A stretch of DNA of 53,486 bases from an uncultured Roseburia sp. (lineage in GTDB: Bacteria > Bacillota > Clostridia > Lachnospirales > Lachnospiraceae): assembly GCA_947088345.1 (NCBI GenBank), contig CAMUGE010000019.1, positions 1 through 53,486 of the forward strand, in the 5' to 3' direction. The position numbers were made by a program, and so were the translations under genes. Within the stretch, counting starts at the first letter, position 1. Every line of letters starts with the position of its first letter. Under the pieces are notes generated by a model. The model did no database searches. It was not told where the DNA came from and was given only the letters and a program-made list of their open reading frames with translations. Shown one piece after another: positions 33,572-43,706 of the stretch.

Positions 33572-35329
33572 CTATCCAAGCTGTGTAATCAGATGCTCAA
33601 TCATCTCATTGATTACATTGATAAAACGGCTCGCCGCGTTGTAAGCATTCTGAAATTTGATCATAGTGACAAGCTCTTCGTCCGCCGAAACTCCAATCAC
33701 CTGCTGCCTTGCGTTGTCAGTCGACAAACTTCCGTCTGCCAGACTGTCCGCCGTAGCCTCATAGACATTTCCAAATGTCGCCATGTCATTTGACATACTG
33801 ATATAATAAGATTTAAAATCAATCGGCCGAAGATCATTTGGATTTAGATAAAAATCCTTTTGTTCCCAGATATCGGATAATTTCTGGATCGCATCGACCG
33901 CCACCATATCTCCGTTCTGATTCTGCATTAAATGAGGCATCAATGTCTCGTCTACCAATAATTCTTTATTGACGGAGAGACTTCGTATCGTGTACATATT
34001 CTTGCTGTCTGTCAGATCTTCTTCATTATAGATATAATATACATTGCCGTTCTCATCTGTCGCCTCTGTATAGCGGTCGCATCCGATTCGCGTAAACAAT
34101 TCCCTTGGCGGCAGCTTTTTGTCGGAACCGACCGGACAATTGTCGGCGTCCAGAATCAATGTATTTTTATTGATTACAATGTCCTTTCCGTCCGGACCTT
34201 TCAGTGTCGCCGTCCCATTTGCATCCCAGTTCTGGATATAATCAGACGCTGCGGTATTTGGGGCAAATATGTCGTTGACACTTGTTACAATCTTATGTAT
34301 CAACTGGTCTATCATCGCTTCCGCTTTTAACATAACGGACATTCCGGCATTATCATTGTATTCTTTCTGCGTCAAACCCTCAATATCGCGATAATCTGCA
34401 ACATGATCTCCTCTCGCCAGAATCAGCGCTTTCAGAGAACCCTTGTCATTTTGATTTTCCGGAGATATATCACGCCTGAAATCCATAACGTCGGTATATT
34501 GGTTTTTCTTTGGATCGGAAAGAAATTCCCAGTAAGGATCTACAAACCCCGTTGACGGGTCCTTGCGCATCCCGATATGGTTGTAACCGTTTTCATTTAC
34601 AAATTCAACACTGTCTATGGAAATTTTTAAAATACCGTCCGCTGTCTCATAGTAATCAAGTTCGACAAGACCTGCCAGCTCATCCAGCGCTTTATCGCGC
34701 TCGTCCCGCAATGTCATGGCCGTCTCAATACCCGCCGTCTCGATTTTCTTTATTGCCATGTTGCACTCGTCTATAAACTTGCCAAGTTCGTTCATGCGGT
34801 CAATATTGTCTTCTATCTGTGTATTGATGTTGTACTGGTATGTCTGCAGTCCGGAATAAACGGCAGACGCTCTGCTTATGAAAAGCTGCGATTTCTGGAT
34901 TACAAGCTCCTGGTATACACTGTCCTCCGGATATTTGGAAAGTTCCTCAAATGAAATCCAAAGATCCTCAAGCCCTTCCTGAAACGCTTTTCCCTCCAGT
35001 TCCTGAAAGTACGTCTCGACTTCACGCGAAGCCTCAGCCGTCTTATCATAAAACTGGTACCTTCCATAAGTAGAGCGGTATGATTTGTCTAAAAATACGT
35101 CTCTGGTATGACGCACGTCGCCGATTTTTACACCAAGACCGGACTGCTGTTTACTGACGGCAGCCGTCTGATTAAATGTGATATAATCTCTGTCCGAGTA
35201 AAAGACTCTCTGACGCACATAACCTTTTGTATCGATGTTGGATAAATTGTTCGCTGTCGTATTCAGGCCGTTCTGGCTGCTCTGAAGCCCGGATACGCCG
35301 ATAAATAAACTGCCAAAACCATTTGCCAT
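33572..35329 (-). CDS. flgK: Flagellar hook-associated protein FlgK
   Basis: A 585-residue FlgK: N-terminal MANGFGSLFIGVSGLQSSQN and LNTTANNLSNIDTKGYVRQR, C-terminal GVSADEELVTMIKFQNAYNA ending EMIEHLITQLG. These are the paired D0 helices of hook-filament junction proteins. The middle has long variable beta-rich domains. It follows flgN and is followed by the second flgK-type gene, so the locus carries two. Start ATG follows GGGAGGG-type ribosome site. Confidence 0.92.
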   Translation of the reverse strand: MANGFGSLFIGVSGLQSSQNGLNTTANNLSNIDTKGYVRQRVFYSDRDYITFNQTAAVSKQQSGLGVKIGDVRHTRDVFLDKSYRSTYGRYQFYDKTAEASREVETYFQELEGKAFQEGLEDLWISFEELSKYPEDSVYQELVIQKSQLFISRASAVYSGLQTYQYNINTQIEDNIDRMNELGKFIDECNMAIKKIETAGIETAMTLRDERDKALDELAGLVELDYYETADGILKISIDSVEFVNENGYNHIGMRKDPSTGFVDPYWEFLSDPKKNQYTDVMDFRRDISPENQNDKGSLKALILARGDHVADYRDIEGLTQKEYNDNAGMSVMLKAEAMIDQLIHKIVTSVNDIFAPNTAASDYIQNWDANGTATLKGPDGKDIVINKNTLILDADNCPVGSDKKLPPRELFTRIGCDRYTEATDENGNVYYIYNEEDLTDSKNMYTIRSLSVNKELLVDETLMPHLMQNQNGDMVAVDAIQKLSDIWEQKDFYLNPNDLRPIDFKSYYISMSNDMATFGNVYEATADSLADGSLSTDNARQQVIGVSADEELVTMIKFQNAYNAASRFINVINEMIEHLITQLG

Positions 35330-35360
35330 GGCGGTTCCCTCCCTGCCTTTTTAAATTCTG

Positions 35361-35873
35361 TTATTGCTTTGCATCAAATCCGCTTGTTCCCAGCAGGTCG
35401 CCTGTATTATTCGCGCTCCTGTCATAGTTTGCTGTCTCAGGCACCTGCTTCATGCTCCGCAGCAAGGTAAGGTCAAACTCTACCATCTCCAATGCCCTCT
35501 GTAAAAGTTCCTCGTTCTGCTGGTTTAATGACTGCATCTTTCCGCCTGTCTTTAAAAGTCTGTCACGCTGCTCCCTGAGCCGCTCCTGCTCCACGGGCTG
35601 TTTGTCCAGATATCCGATCAGCTTTGTGAGCGTAAGCTCCCCGGGGTCTTTACCGAGCACTGTTGCGATATCTTTTAAGACGGACGTCCGTCTGTGCGAA
35701 ATATTTAAAAGTTCGCTCGAAACATCCTGCTCTTTCACAGTCACTGCATCAAGAGCTGCGATATCGGCCTTTACAATCGCCTGTCTTTTCTCTTCCCCAA
35801 GCTTTGCCAATGTCTGGTATCTTGATTCCTCTTCGCCAAGGACTTCCAAAAGTTCTTCCATTAAACTAGCCAC
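35361..35873 (-). CDS. flgN: FlgN-family flagellar chaperone
   Basis: A 170-residue helical protein: MASLMEELLEVLGEEESRYQ, LGEEKRQAIVKADIAALDAV and ELLQRALEMVEFDLTLLRSM match FlgN, the export chaperone of FlgK and FlgL. It sits between flgM and the flgK genes, the usual order. GTG start with GAGGG six bases upstream. Confidence 0.88.
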   Translation of the reverse strand: MASLMEELLEVLGEEESRYQTLAKLGEEKRQAIVKADIAALDAVTVKEQDVSSELLNISHRRTSVLKDIATVLGKDPGELTLTKLIGYLDKQPVEQERLREQRDRLLKTGGKMQSLNQQNEELLQRALEMVEFDLTLLRSMKQVPETANYDRSANNTGDLLGTSGFDAKQ

Positions 35874-35890
35874 GATATACCCTCACTTTG

Positions 35891-36175
35891 TTAATTGTAT
35901 AGTGCATTGTATTTTTCCAATAATTTATTTGCGAAATCATTCGTATTCACATGATAATTACCAGAGTCGACTCTTCCCTTTAACTTTGCAACTTTATCTT
36001 CCCTGATATCTGAAGCATCTGCCACTGCCTGTTTTGCAATCTGGTAATCATATCCCAATGAAGAAATGGAAACTTCATCGCGGGCTGTGCTGCCTGTTTC
36101 CGCCGTTTTTGTAATTTTTGACGTTTTACCCGTTTTGTATACCGGATCTATCTTGTTGTAAGCTTCTATACGCAT
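35891..36175 (-). CDS. flgM: Anti-sigma-28 factor FlgM
   Basis: A 94-residue small protein. The polar disordered N-terminus and a C-terminal SYDYQIAKQAVADASDIREDK-type block (seen as YDYQIAKQAVADASDIRED), then KVAKLKGRVDSGNYHVNTND, fit FlgM. It binds sigma-28 until the hook is complete and is then exported. The gene has its own sigma-28 promoter, giving feedback. It starts the late flagellar operon. Confidence 0.93.
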   Translation of the reverse strand: MRIEAYNKIDPVYKTGKTSKITKTAETGSTARDEVSISSLGYDYQIAKQAVADASDIREDKVAKLKGRVDSGNYHVNTNDFANKLLEKYNALYN

Positions 36176-36216
36176 AATGGCAACTCCCTTCTTCCATGAA
36201 TTATGTTCTGTTGATT

Positions 36217-36243
36217 ATATCGGATGAATTATTTTTTTCCTTA
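36217..36243 (-). promoter_or_regulatory. Sigma-28 promoter of the flgM operon
   Basis: Minus strand TAAG (36240-36243), 15 bases, TCCGATAT (36217-36224). The -35 has one mismatch to TAAA. It lies directly beside the T-run of the upstream ATPase terminator. The operon is likely flgM through fliW-csrA or further. Confidence 0.8.
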
Positions 36244-36252
36244 GAGAAAAAC

Positions 36253-36278
36253 AAAAAAAAGTCCGCTGTGCGAACTTT
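36253..36278 (-). terminator. Rho-independent terminator of the Ter operon
   Basis: A 9-bp stem (36258-36266 with 36270-36278, one G-T pair) with loop of 3, followed on the minus strand by a run of eight T. It ends the P-type ATPase transcript just before the flgM promoter. Confidence 0.85.
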
Positions 36279-36311
36279 CTTTTGTATCGAAAACTGTTTG
36301 TTTTCCGATAT

Positions 36312-38969
36312 TTAATTGCTCTTTGTAACAGCTTTGCGCAACAGATCTACCGGTATCATCGTAATTGCAAGCAGCAGAACAATCAACCATCCTGCCGGGC
36401 CAAACGGCACGCAACTGAACATTTTACCGATAAAGTGGAATGCCTCAAACGGCACAAGCGCTGCATTGACGATAATCGCCTGTATAATTATTACTGTAAA
36501 AAATACTTTCAAAAATCCGGTATTCTCATTCAGACCTTTAAAAATACCAAAACCGTCGTCACGGACATTAAAACCGTTAAATAGTGCGCTCACAATAAAG
36601 AGAACAAAATATCCGGTCAGATGCTGTTCCTCATTTGCAAACAGATTCTGGAAAAACGGCAGTTTTAAATACAGGAAACTGACCAGAACCAGCCAGGCGC
36701 CCATAACGCCGATCTGAACCGCCATATTTTTACTGATAATGCCCTCATCCCTGCGGCGCGGCTTCTCGTCCATATATTTTGCAAGCGCCGGCTCGTTTCC
36801 AAGCATAATTGCGCCAAGTCCGTCCATAACAAGGTTAACAAACAAAAGATGCGTTACTTTTAAAGGCTCTTCCACTCCAAAAAACGGAGCGATTGCGCTG
36901 ACAACCACGGCCGTCACATTGATGACAAGCTGGAATTTACAGAACTTTAAAATATTATGATAAATTGTTCTGCCGTACCAGATCGCATCTTTGATGGATT
37001 TGAAATTGTCATCCAAAATTACAATTTTTCCTGCTTCTTTGGCCGCCTCCGTGCCGCTTCCCATTGCAAAGCCCACATCCGCCCGCTTTAATGCCGGAGA
37101 ATCGTTGACGCCGTCGCCCGTCATGCCGACAACAAGGTTCATCTCCTGGCAAAGGCGTACCATTCGGGATTTATCAGTCGGGAGCGCTCTTGCAATAACA
37201 CGAATATCCGGAATAATCCGTTTTACCTCGTCATCCGACATTGCGTTTAATTCTGCGGAGGAAATAGCCCGGTCGGAATTAGTCTTTAAAAGACCGGCAT
37301 CTTTTGCAATGGCAACCGCAGTTTCAAGACGGTCGCCCGTAATCATAACGACCTGGATGCCGGCTTTCTGTACCTCTGCTATGGCGTCTTTTGCCTCCGC
37401 ACGAACATCGTCGCGAATACCCACAAGACCGATAATGACAACATCGTCGTTGATCTTGTTTTCCGTCATAGCCTGCTCCGAATAGCCAAAGGCAAGCACA
37501 CGCATTGCTTTTTCGGCAAGCGCGTCAATCTTTTTGTCAAGCGCCGCTTTGTCGATTGTCTTAATCTCTCCGTTGGCGTCGAGATATTTCGTGGATGCGC
37601 CGAGCAGACGCTCCGGCGCGCCTTTATAGAATGTCTTGCCCTCGCTGTCTATTCTTGCCTGACTGAATTTGTTGGTGGAATTAAATCCCTGGCTTTTTGT
37701 GATTACACAGTTTTTATCTTCCGCAAGCGCATGGAATGTGTTCTCCCCAAGAAATTTCATCATTGCCTGATCGGTTGCGTTTCCGCCGATCACACGGTGG
37801 TCTGCGTCATACATAGACTGCGTATTTTTACCGATCGCAAGATTGACAAGCCGCTTTACCCGGGTGTGTTTCTCCAGATCCGCAAGCGGGATGGAATTAC
37901 CGTCAGCCGTAAAGAAATCGACAACTTCCAGCATACCTTTTGTAATCGTCCCGGTCTTATCGCTGAACAGAATATTTAACGAACCTGCTGTCTCAATTCC
38001 TTCCGCTTTGCGCACAAGTACGTTATGGTCTAACATCTTGCTTGTATTCTGCATCAACACGAGGGAGATCATAAGCGGAAGTCCCTCCGGCACAGCGCAG
38101 ACGATAATAACAACGGCAAGCGATACGGCCTCTACAATTTTTTGTATCACGTCTTTCATGCCAAGTGCAAAGAAATCGCCGACACCGCCGGCAACAATAA
38201 CAAAATGCACCAGATAAAGCACTGCGATTACAATCGCGCCGATATAACCGAACGTGGAAATCTGTTTTGCCAGAATACTCAGTTTTACTTTTAACGGAGA
38301 ATCCGGCTCTTCTTCCTGCATTTCCTCCGCCATCTTACCCATCATTGTCTTCAAACCGACTTTTCGCACATCCAATACGCCCTCGCCGTCAAAAACAACG
38401 GCGCCGCGAAACAGCGAATAACTGTCGACAAACGTATCGCCGGTAATATCTTCGGCAAGCTGTGTATCGGACGACGCGGCAGTCTTTTTGCATTCTTCCG
38501 CCTCTCCGTTCAATGCAGAATTGTCTACTCTTAAATCTCCATACACTAAAATACCGTCCGCGGGTATTTTGTCTCCCGACTGCAGCAGCACTTTATCCCC
38601 GACAACAACATCATCGACGTCAATCACAGTAATTTCACCGCTGCGGTATACTTTACACTGATCTTTTTTTGTGCTGTCTTTCAGCTCGCGGTATTTGGTG
38701 TCGCTTGCAACTCCCGTTTTTGCTGAAACAAAAGCCACAATCAGTACTGCGACAATGGTTCCCAGCGGCTCATAGATATCCGCGTAGCCGAAAAAGAACA
38801 TTACAATCATAAGCGCCGCGATAACAAGCAGTATCCGGATCATCGGGTCGCCAAATGTCTCTTTAAATTCCTCCCAGAAAGTAGTTGGCTCCGAATCCGG
38901 TATTGTATTGGCTCCATGCTTTTGTCTGGACGAAGCGACTTCCTGATCGCTTAAGCCTTTAAACTCCAT
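36312..38969 (-). CDS. Calcium-type P-type ATPase (P2 group)
   Basis: An 885-residue membrane pump. N-terminal soluble part, then membrane segments from about residue 45. Seen are the PEGLP ion-site motif (294-298), the phosphorylation motif DKTGT with Asp337, the TGDRLETA nucleotide motif, the MTGDGVND hinge and the NLVMDGLGA segment in helix M6. The order and the PEGL motif fit calcium P2A/P2B pumps; the actuator loop has LNGEAEE in place of the usual TGES. The ATG at 38969 follows GGGAGG; the longer ORF has no ribosome site. It closes the Ter operon, where such ATPases often accompany TerD proteins. Confidence 0.92.
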   Translation of the reverse strand: MEFKGLSDQEVASSRQKHGANTIPDSEPTTFWEEFKETFGDPMIRILLVIAALMIVMFFFGYADIYEPLGTIVAVLIVAFVSAKTGVASDTKYRELKDSTKKDQCKVYRSGEITVIDVDDVVVGDKVLLQSGDKIPADGILVYGDLRVDNSALNGEAEECKKTAASSDTQLAEDITGDTFVDSYSLFRGAVVFDGEGVLDVRKVGLKTMMGKMAEEMQEEEPDSPLKVKLSILAKQISTFGYIGAIVIAVLYLVHFVIVAGGVGDFFALGMKDVIQKIVEAVSLAVVIIVCAVPEGLPLMISLVLMQNTSKMLDHNVLVRKAEGIETAGSLNILFSDKTGTITKGMLEVVDFFTADGNSIPLADLEKHTRVKRLVNLAIGKNTQSMYDADHRVIGGNATDQAMMKFLGENTFHALAEDKNCVITKSQGFNSTNKFSQARIDSEGKTFYKGAPERLLGASTKYLDANGEIKTIDKAALDKKIDALAEKAMRVLAFGYSEQAMTENKINDDVVIIGLVGIRDDVRAEAKDAIAEVQKAGIQVVMITGDRLETAVAIAKDAGLLKTNSDRAISSAELNAMSDDEVKRIIPDIRVIARALPTDKSRMVRLCQEMNLVVGMTGDGVNDSPALKRADVGFAMGSGTEAAKEAGKIVILDDNFKSIKDAIWYGRTIYHNILKFCKFQLVINVTAVVVSAIAPFFGVEEPLKVTHLLFVNLVMDGLGAIMLGNEPALAKYMDEKPRRRDEGIISKNMAVQIGVMGAWLVLVSFLYLKLPFFQNLFANEEQHLTGYFVLFIVSALFNGFNVRDDGFGIFKGLNENTGFLKVFFTVIIIQAIIVNAALVPFEAFHFIGKMFSCVPFGPAGWLIVLLLAITMIPVDLLRKAVTKSN

Positions 38970-38982
38970 TTTGTCCTCCCAT

Positions 38983-39573
38983 CTAGCCGATATAACGGTT
39001 TGCAAGCTGCCCCAGACCCGGATCATTCGTCCCCTGGCCGATTGCATTAAACTTCCACTCGCCGTTATGCCTGTAAACTTCGCCAAAAATCACTGCCGTC
39101 ATCCCGGAATACTCTTCCGTCAGATTATATTTTAATAATTCCGTATTATTTCTGGCATCCACGATGCGGATAAACGCATTCTCAATCAACCCGAAATGCT
39201 GTTTTCGCTTGACACAGTCATAAATATTGACTACGACCACAATCCTGTCATACTCCTGCGGTACGCGGGAGAGTTCCACAATGATCTGCTCGTCGTCGCC
39301 CTCGCCTGCGCCCGTTAAATTATCGCCCATATGCTGAACGGTACCGGACATATGCGACAGATTCCCGAAATAGACAATATCTTCTTTCTGCATCAGCTTT
39401 CCGTCTCTTAACAGCAATGCCGAAGCATCGCAGTCAATCGGCGCCGGCTTCGGGGCAAAAAATCCTCTTTTCTGCTTTACTTCATCCCATCCAAGGCCGA
39501 TGATAACTTTGGAAAGTCCTGCATTGTCTTTCGTCAAGCTGACTTTCTGCCCTTTTTGTAAACTTACTGACAT
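38983..39573 (-). CDS. TerD-domain protein 1 (TerD/TerZ type)
   Basis: A 196-residue TerD-fold protein: [56 protein letters not shown] and [16 protein letters not shown]. TerD domains bind calcium through acidic loops and act in cytoplasmic stress complexes near the membrane. Here the DxDA site has Cys-Asp instead of the canonical DLDAxA. It starts at the ATG (39573) behind GGAGGAC; a TTG five codons before is out of ribosome range. The ATPase follows after 13 bases. Confidence 0.95.
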   Translation of the reverse strand: MSVSLQKGQKVSLTKDNAGLSKVIIGLGWDEVKQKRGFFAPKPAPIDCDASALLLRDGKLMQKEDIVYFGNLSHMSGTVQHMGDNLTGAGEGDDEQIIVELSRVPQEYDRIVVVVNIYDCVKRKQHFGLIENAFIRIVDARNNTELLKYNLTEEYSGMTAVIFGEVYRHNGEWKFNAIGQGTNDPGLGQLANRYIG

Positions 39574-39615
39574 TTTTAAGTCCTCCAAATTATAGTATGT
39601 GAAATATTCACATTT

Positions 39616-40197
39616 TTATGCAACCTCAATTCCATAATGGCCGCAAAGCGCCGCAAGACCGCCCTGGAAACCGCTGCCGATCGCATTAAATTTCCACTCG
39701 CCGTTATGTCTGTAAAGTTCCCCGACAACTACGGCAGTCTCTATGGAAAAATCTTCGCCAAGATCGTAACGGATCAGTTCTCTGCCGCTTGTCTCGTCAA
39801 TAATATGGATGTAAGCATTGGATACCTGACCAAAATTCTGTCGTCTTGTGTCGGCCTCATAAATGGTAACGGTAAATGCAATTTTTGCAATACTGTCCGG
39901 AATTTTGGAGAGATCGATCTTGATCTGCTCGTCGTCGCCCTCGCCCTCGCCGGTTAAGTTGTCGCCCATATGTTTTACGCCGCCGCTCGGATGCTCTAAA
40001 TTACTGTAGAACACGAACTCTTTTTCTGACGGGCATAAACCGTTCTGACCCAGCATAAATGCTGCGGCGTCAAGGTCGAAATCAGCTCCTGAATCAAACT
40101 GGTTTACATCCCACCCAAGACCGACTAAAATATTCTTCAGTCCCGGATTCCCCTTTGTAAGGTCTACTTTCTGTCCTTTTGATAAATTAATTGGCAT
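39616..40197 (-). CDS. TerD-domain protein 2
   Basis: A 193-residue canonical Ter[57 protein letters not shown] and [16 protein letters not shown]. The acidic loops carry all the calcium ligands. It lies 42 bases from the TerD gene at 38983 and follows TelA. Two TerD copies are common in Ter loci. Confidence 0.97.
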   Translation of the reverse strand: MPINLSKGQKVDLTKGNPGLKNILVGLGWDVNQFDSGADFDLDAAAFMLGQNGLCPSEKEFVFYSNLEHPSGGVKHMGDNLTGEGEGDDEQIKIDLSKIPDSIAKIAFTVTIYEADTRRQNFGQVSNAYIHIIDETSGRELIRYDLGEDFSIETAVVVGELYRHNGEWKFNAIGSGFQGGLAALCGHYGIEVA

Positions 40198-40250
40198 GTT
40201 TTGTTCCTCCCTTTTCTTTTATATCAATTGAAATTCCGCTGCCTGCGGGT

Positions 40251-41405
40251 TCAACTGTTCACTTTGTCCGGCATGTGGTACATTTTATTAAATTCGGCCT
40301 TGAGATTTTCAAGCCTTGCCTGATCTTCAATACGCTGTTTCTTTGCATTTTCCTGAATGCGTTTCGTCTCGTCAATTCCATTGACGATCGTACGCCATGT
40401 TGTCTCCAATGTCTCAATCCGTATGGAGCTGCCGGATGCCATCCGTGCAGTCATCTTAGACTGTTCAACCGTATTCTGCGCATTTTTAATCAGCAGCTCG
40501 TTTGTCTTTTCGTCGAGTGCGCTCATTGCTTCCGCCTGAATACGCTGGCGTTTTAACATAATTGCCTGTGCAAGCGCCTGTTTAAAAACAGGAAGCGTGA
40601 TGATAAATGCGGAATTGATCTTCCTGACCAGATTCATATTGGAAAATTCCATTGTCTTGATCATCGGAATAGACTGCATCGCAACGCTTTCCGCCGTTCT
40701 TAAGTCCTGTGTCCGCTGCTCTAACATCATCAACGCCTGCTGCAGGGAATTGAGTTCGAACTGAATCGAGTTATCGCCCGTTGTTTCCAGATCAGTCTGC
40801 CTTTGCGCAATGTAATTCTCCAGTTCCTTGCAGCCCTGTTCGCCTGCCAGAATATATTTTACAAGCTCATGATAATAGCCCACATTGGCGTCAAACATCT
40901 GGTCAAGCTTTCGGTTCGACTGTTTGATCTCTGACTCATACTGCTTTAACTGGACATATATTTTGTCCACTTCATCACCCATGGTATGATATTTGTTTAA
41001 AATTTTGTCCAGCTGTTTGCGAAGATTGCCAAATAATTTTCCAAAAAGCGACGGGTTCTCTTTCAGCTCGTCAATATCAAACTTCTCCATCACTTTTGCA
41101 AGTGTGTTTAACATTTCGCTGGACTCGTCGATCTGCGACATACTCATGCCGTTTAACACGACGTCCGACGCTTTGGAAATCTCCTCGGCCGCTTTCGCGC
41201 CGAATGTAACGATACTCTCTAAATTGTCAATTTCTATGGTGCTGACTAACGCATCCACCTCCTCGGAGCCGACAAGCTGTGTGTTCATCTGTTCCCGATC
41301 GGAAACGATATCATATTTTTCAACCACCATAACCTCATTCTGCGTCGATGTTGCGGGGTTATCCGCCACAGCAGGCGACGCCGTCCTGCTAAAATCCAAT
41401 CCCAT
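40251..41405 (-). CDS. TelA/toxic anion resistance family protein (YceH-like)
   Basis: A 384-residue helical coiled-coil protein of the TelA family: SIVTFGAKAAEEISKASD, the LFGNLRKQLDKILNKYHTMG region, and long Lys/Glu/Gln-rich helices with NMNLVRKINSAFIITLPVFK. In Bacillus the homologue YceH lies next to YceG. TelA proteins work at the membrane in tellurite and phage/envelope stress, mechanism not settled. It starts 5 bases after YceG and is followed by two TerD genes. Confidence 0.93.
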   Translation of the reverse strand: MGLDFSRTASPAVADNPATSTQNEVMVVEKYDIVSDREQMNTQLVGSEEVDALVSTIEIDNLESIVTFGAKAAEEISKASDVVLNGMSMSQIDESSEMLNTLAKVMEKFDIDELKENPSLFGKLFGNLRKQLDKILNKYHTMGDEVDKIYVQLKQYESEIKQSNRKLDQMFDANVGYYHELVKYILAGEQGCKELENYIAQRQTDLETTGDNSIQFELNSLQQALMMLEQRTQDLRTAESVAMQSIPMIKTMEFSNMNLVRKINSAFIITLPVFKQALAQAIMLKRQRIQAEAMSALDEKTNELLIKNAQNTVEQSKMTARMASGSSIRIETLETTWRTIVNGIDETKRIQENAKKQRIEDQARLENLKAEFNKMYHMPDKVNS

Positions 41406-41410
41406 TTGTT

Positions 41411-43705
41411 TTATCCTCCATTTCGTTTGAATATTTTATCCCACAGTGAAGCATGCTCCTGCCCGCCTCTTTGCCTGCTTCCGGAAACCAGTCTGAAATC
41501 AGGGACATGCAGATCATAGACATAATCGCCGATCTGATGTTCCTCCATAATCTCTCTGTCGTAATATTTTTCAACGGTCTGATAACCGGTCGGAACAAAA
41601 AAGATGACGTCAAATCCAATCAGGTTTAAAAATGCCGCCATAATACTGTCTTCCAGGGAAATGACCTGTTCTGTCGTATTGATATAAATTAATTTCGGAT
41701 TTTTTCTGGTAAAATCAAACTGCTGAATCAGGCGCACAATCTCTTTCGGAAGATTTAAGACTGTTGCCACGATTGTATATTCCATGCCGTTTTGAAACGT
41801 ACCGCGAATGTTTTTCTGATCTATCAACAGCTGCAGTTTGTTTAATATGTGATCCTGTACTTCATCGCGCAGTACTCCATAGGGATACTGCGGATTCGCT
41901 TTGATCTTTGCACGCTGTACTTTCCCGTTTTTAAAAAATTCGGTTGCATGGGAACGCATCGGATTTGGCGCTTCGGAACTAAGATACGGAACATGTTTGA
42001 CAAGATATGTGTCCGTCGTCAGGAGCGCTTTGATCTGAGACCAGTACTGCGGCATGTTTCTGTCTTTTACACCCGATATTTTGGAGAAAATAACAGGGAT
42101 ATTCACAATATCTTCCACCGTGCTGAAGTTCGGACGGTACTTTAGTTCCTGATCCCAGAGTATTGCAATTTCCTCGTACATCGTCTGAAGCGTTACGGAA
42201 ATTGCTTTCTCATACTGTCTGTTACGGTAGATTCCGGAATCCTGGTACATCATGTTGTCAAGTTCCCGCTCGGCATGGTACGCCGCCGTACCCATATGAA
42301 GTTTGGTGTTTTCACTCGGAAAATGTCTGACCGACATGGAATCCTGGTAATGTATCTCATAGAGTCTGCTGTCTTTGAGGACGCACCTGTCGTTTAAATT
42401 CGGTACAAATATCATAACGTCCACCGGAAGCCTTGAAAGCCATTTTAAAAACAACGCTTCCTTATTGCCTGCGCATGCGCCAAAATACAGAAAACATGCG
42501 ACAGCAGGCATTTGCCAGCCCGCAAACAGCCCGGACTGGTAGCGCTTCATCCAGCAGAGCAGATAGACGGCCCGGTTGGTCAGCTTATTCAGGTTCATAT
42601 CCGGCAGTTTTGCCTCCTCCAGCATCACATCCAGAAATGTCTGATGCATCAGTCGCTGCAGCTCATTGTTGGAAGCGAACCTTATATTCTGAGAGATATC
42701 TGCAAGCATCTGATCGCGCGTCTGGTAGCTTCGCCGCTTTATGGCGCCGATCTCTTCTGTAGTCGGTTCGGCCATCCTTGCCTCTACAATAAGTATTTTT
42801 CTTTTTTGATTCTTTAATTCCAGCTGCAGCTGATAAAGTTCATTCAGATAAGTCAGTTTGTCCTCCGCCCCATAGATGCAGATAAAACAATTATAATAAA
42901 ATCTGGCGTCTTTTCCTCTCTCAGGAACACTTTTTTTGCAGTCTTCCAGTCCCTTTCCGTCAATCCAGACATTTGTGCAGGGAGAGATTGCGGCGCGCTG
43001 CCCATAGAGACGCTCGTTGTCTTTTTCTTCCCGAATCTCCTGCATAATCTTTTCCAGTGAAAAATCGGGCGGGAACGCTTCTAAATGATCGAGTTTCAGA
43101 TTATCCGAATAATAATCTCTCCCATCCAGTTTTTTATAATTTTCGTCACCGTGATACTGCAGCAGCACAATATCACAGCCGCACCCCGCCAGCACGGAAA
43201 ACATCAAAAGTTCATAATTCCCGATCTCGCCTTCATACAATATTTTGGGAACTTCCTCCATTCCCAGGCGATTTACAATCGGCTCAAATTTGTAGTAGAG
43301 CCAGCACATAAATTTGATATAGGCATTTTTTAACATATTGTCATTTTTGCCCATCTGCTTTAAAACCGTAAGACAGTCATAGATCGAGTCGGCCATTTTC
43401 ACTCTCTGGCTTTTGCTCATGCGCGGCAGCCACTTTGCAAGCTTTTCCTGAAAAAAAGCAGACTGCGGCATAAAATCCTGTCCCATTATTTCATTATAAT
43501 AGGAAAGCTGTTTCTCATTTGGATTGGGCAGTTTTCCTATAATGGCAACGCCGCTTGTGCGCGCTTTCTCGAAATAGGCGCGTACAAACGTATGAATCTG
43601 TTCATTATAGCCGTTAATCCGATAAAAGTATATCCCTTTTTCATGCCTTGCGCTGTAATTTAGAAAAAAGTCATTTAATTGCTGAATTTTTTTGTGTTCG
43701 TACAT
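41411..43705 (-). CDS. yceG: YceG-family protein (Ter-system component)
   Basis: A 764-residue cytoplasmic protein of the YceG family, known from the tellurite/stress operon yceC-H of Bacillus. The start MYEHKKIQQLNDFFLNYSAR, the SVLAGCGCDIVLLQYHGDEN block and the end (AAFLNLIGFDVIFFVPTGYQ; IGDYVYDLHVPDF) fit. The family is thought to contribute to production of a nucleoside-like metabolite in Ter systems (proposed). A related C-terminal pattern recurs in the protein at 44273. It starts at ATG 3 bases after the rhomboid stop region. Confidence 0.88.
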   Translation of the reverse strand: MYEHKKIQQLNDFFLNYSARHEKGIYFYRINGYNEQIHTFVRAYFEKARTSGVAIIGKLPNPNEKQLSYYNEIMGQDFMPQSAFFQEKLAKWLPRMSKSQRVKMADSIYDCLTVLKQMGKNDNMLKNAYIKFMCWLYYKFEPIVNRLGMEEVPKILYEGEIGNYELLMFSVLAGCGCDIVLLQYHGDENYKKLDGRDYYSDNLKLDHLEAFPPDFSLEKIMQEIREEKDNERLYGQRAAISPCTNVWIDGKGLEDCKKSVPERGKDARFYYNCFICIYGAEDKLTYLNELYQLQLELKNQKRKILIVEARMAEPTTEEIGAIKRRSYQTRDQMLADISQNIRFASNNELQRLMHQTFLDVMLEEAKLPDMNLNKLTNRAVYLLCWMKRYQSGLFAGWQMPAVACFLYFGACAGNKEALFLKWLSRLPVDVMIFVPNLNDRCVLKDSRLYEIHYQDSMSVRHFPSENTKLHMGTAAYHAERELDNMMYQDSGIYRNRQYEKAISVTLQTMYEEIAILWDQELKYRPNFSTVEDIVNIPVIFSKISGVKDRNMPQYWSQIKALLTTDTYLVKHVPYLSSEAPNPMRSHATEFFKNGKVQRAKIKANPQYPYGVLRDEVQDHILNKLQLLIDQKNIRGTFQNGMEYTIVATVLNLPKEIVRLIQQFDFTRKNPKLIYINTTEQVISLEDSIMAAFLNLIGFDVIFFVPTGYQTVEKYYDREIMEEHQIGDYVYDLHVPDFRLVSGSRQRGGQEHASLWDKIFKRNGG

Positions 43706-43706
43706 T

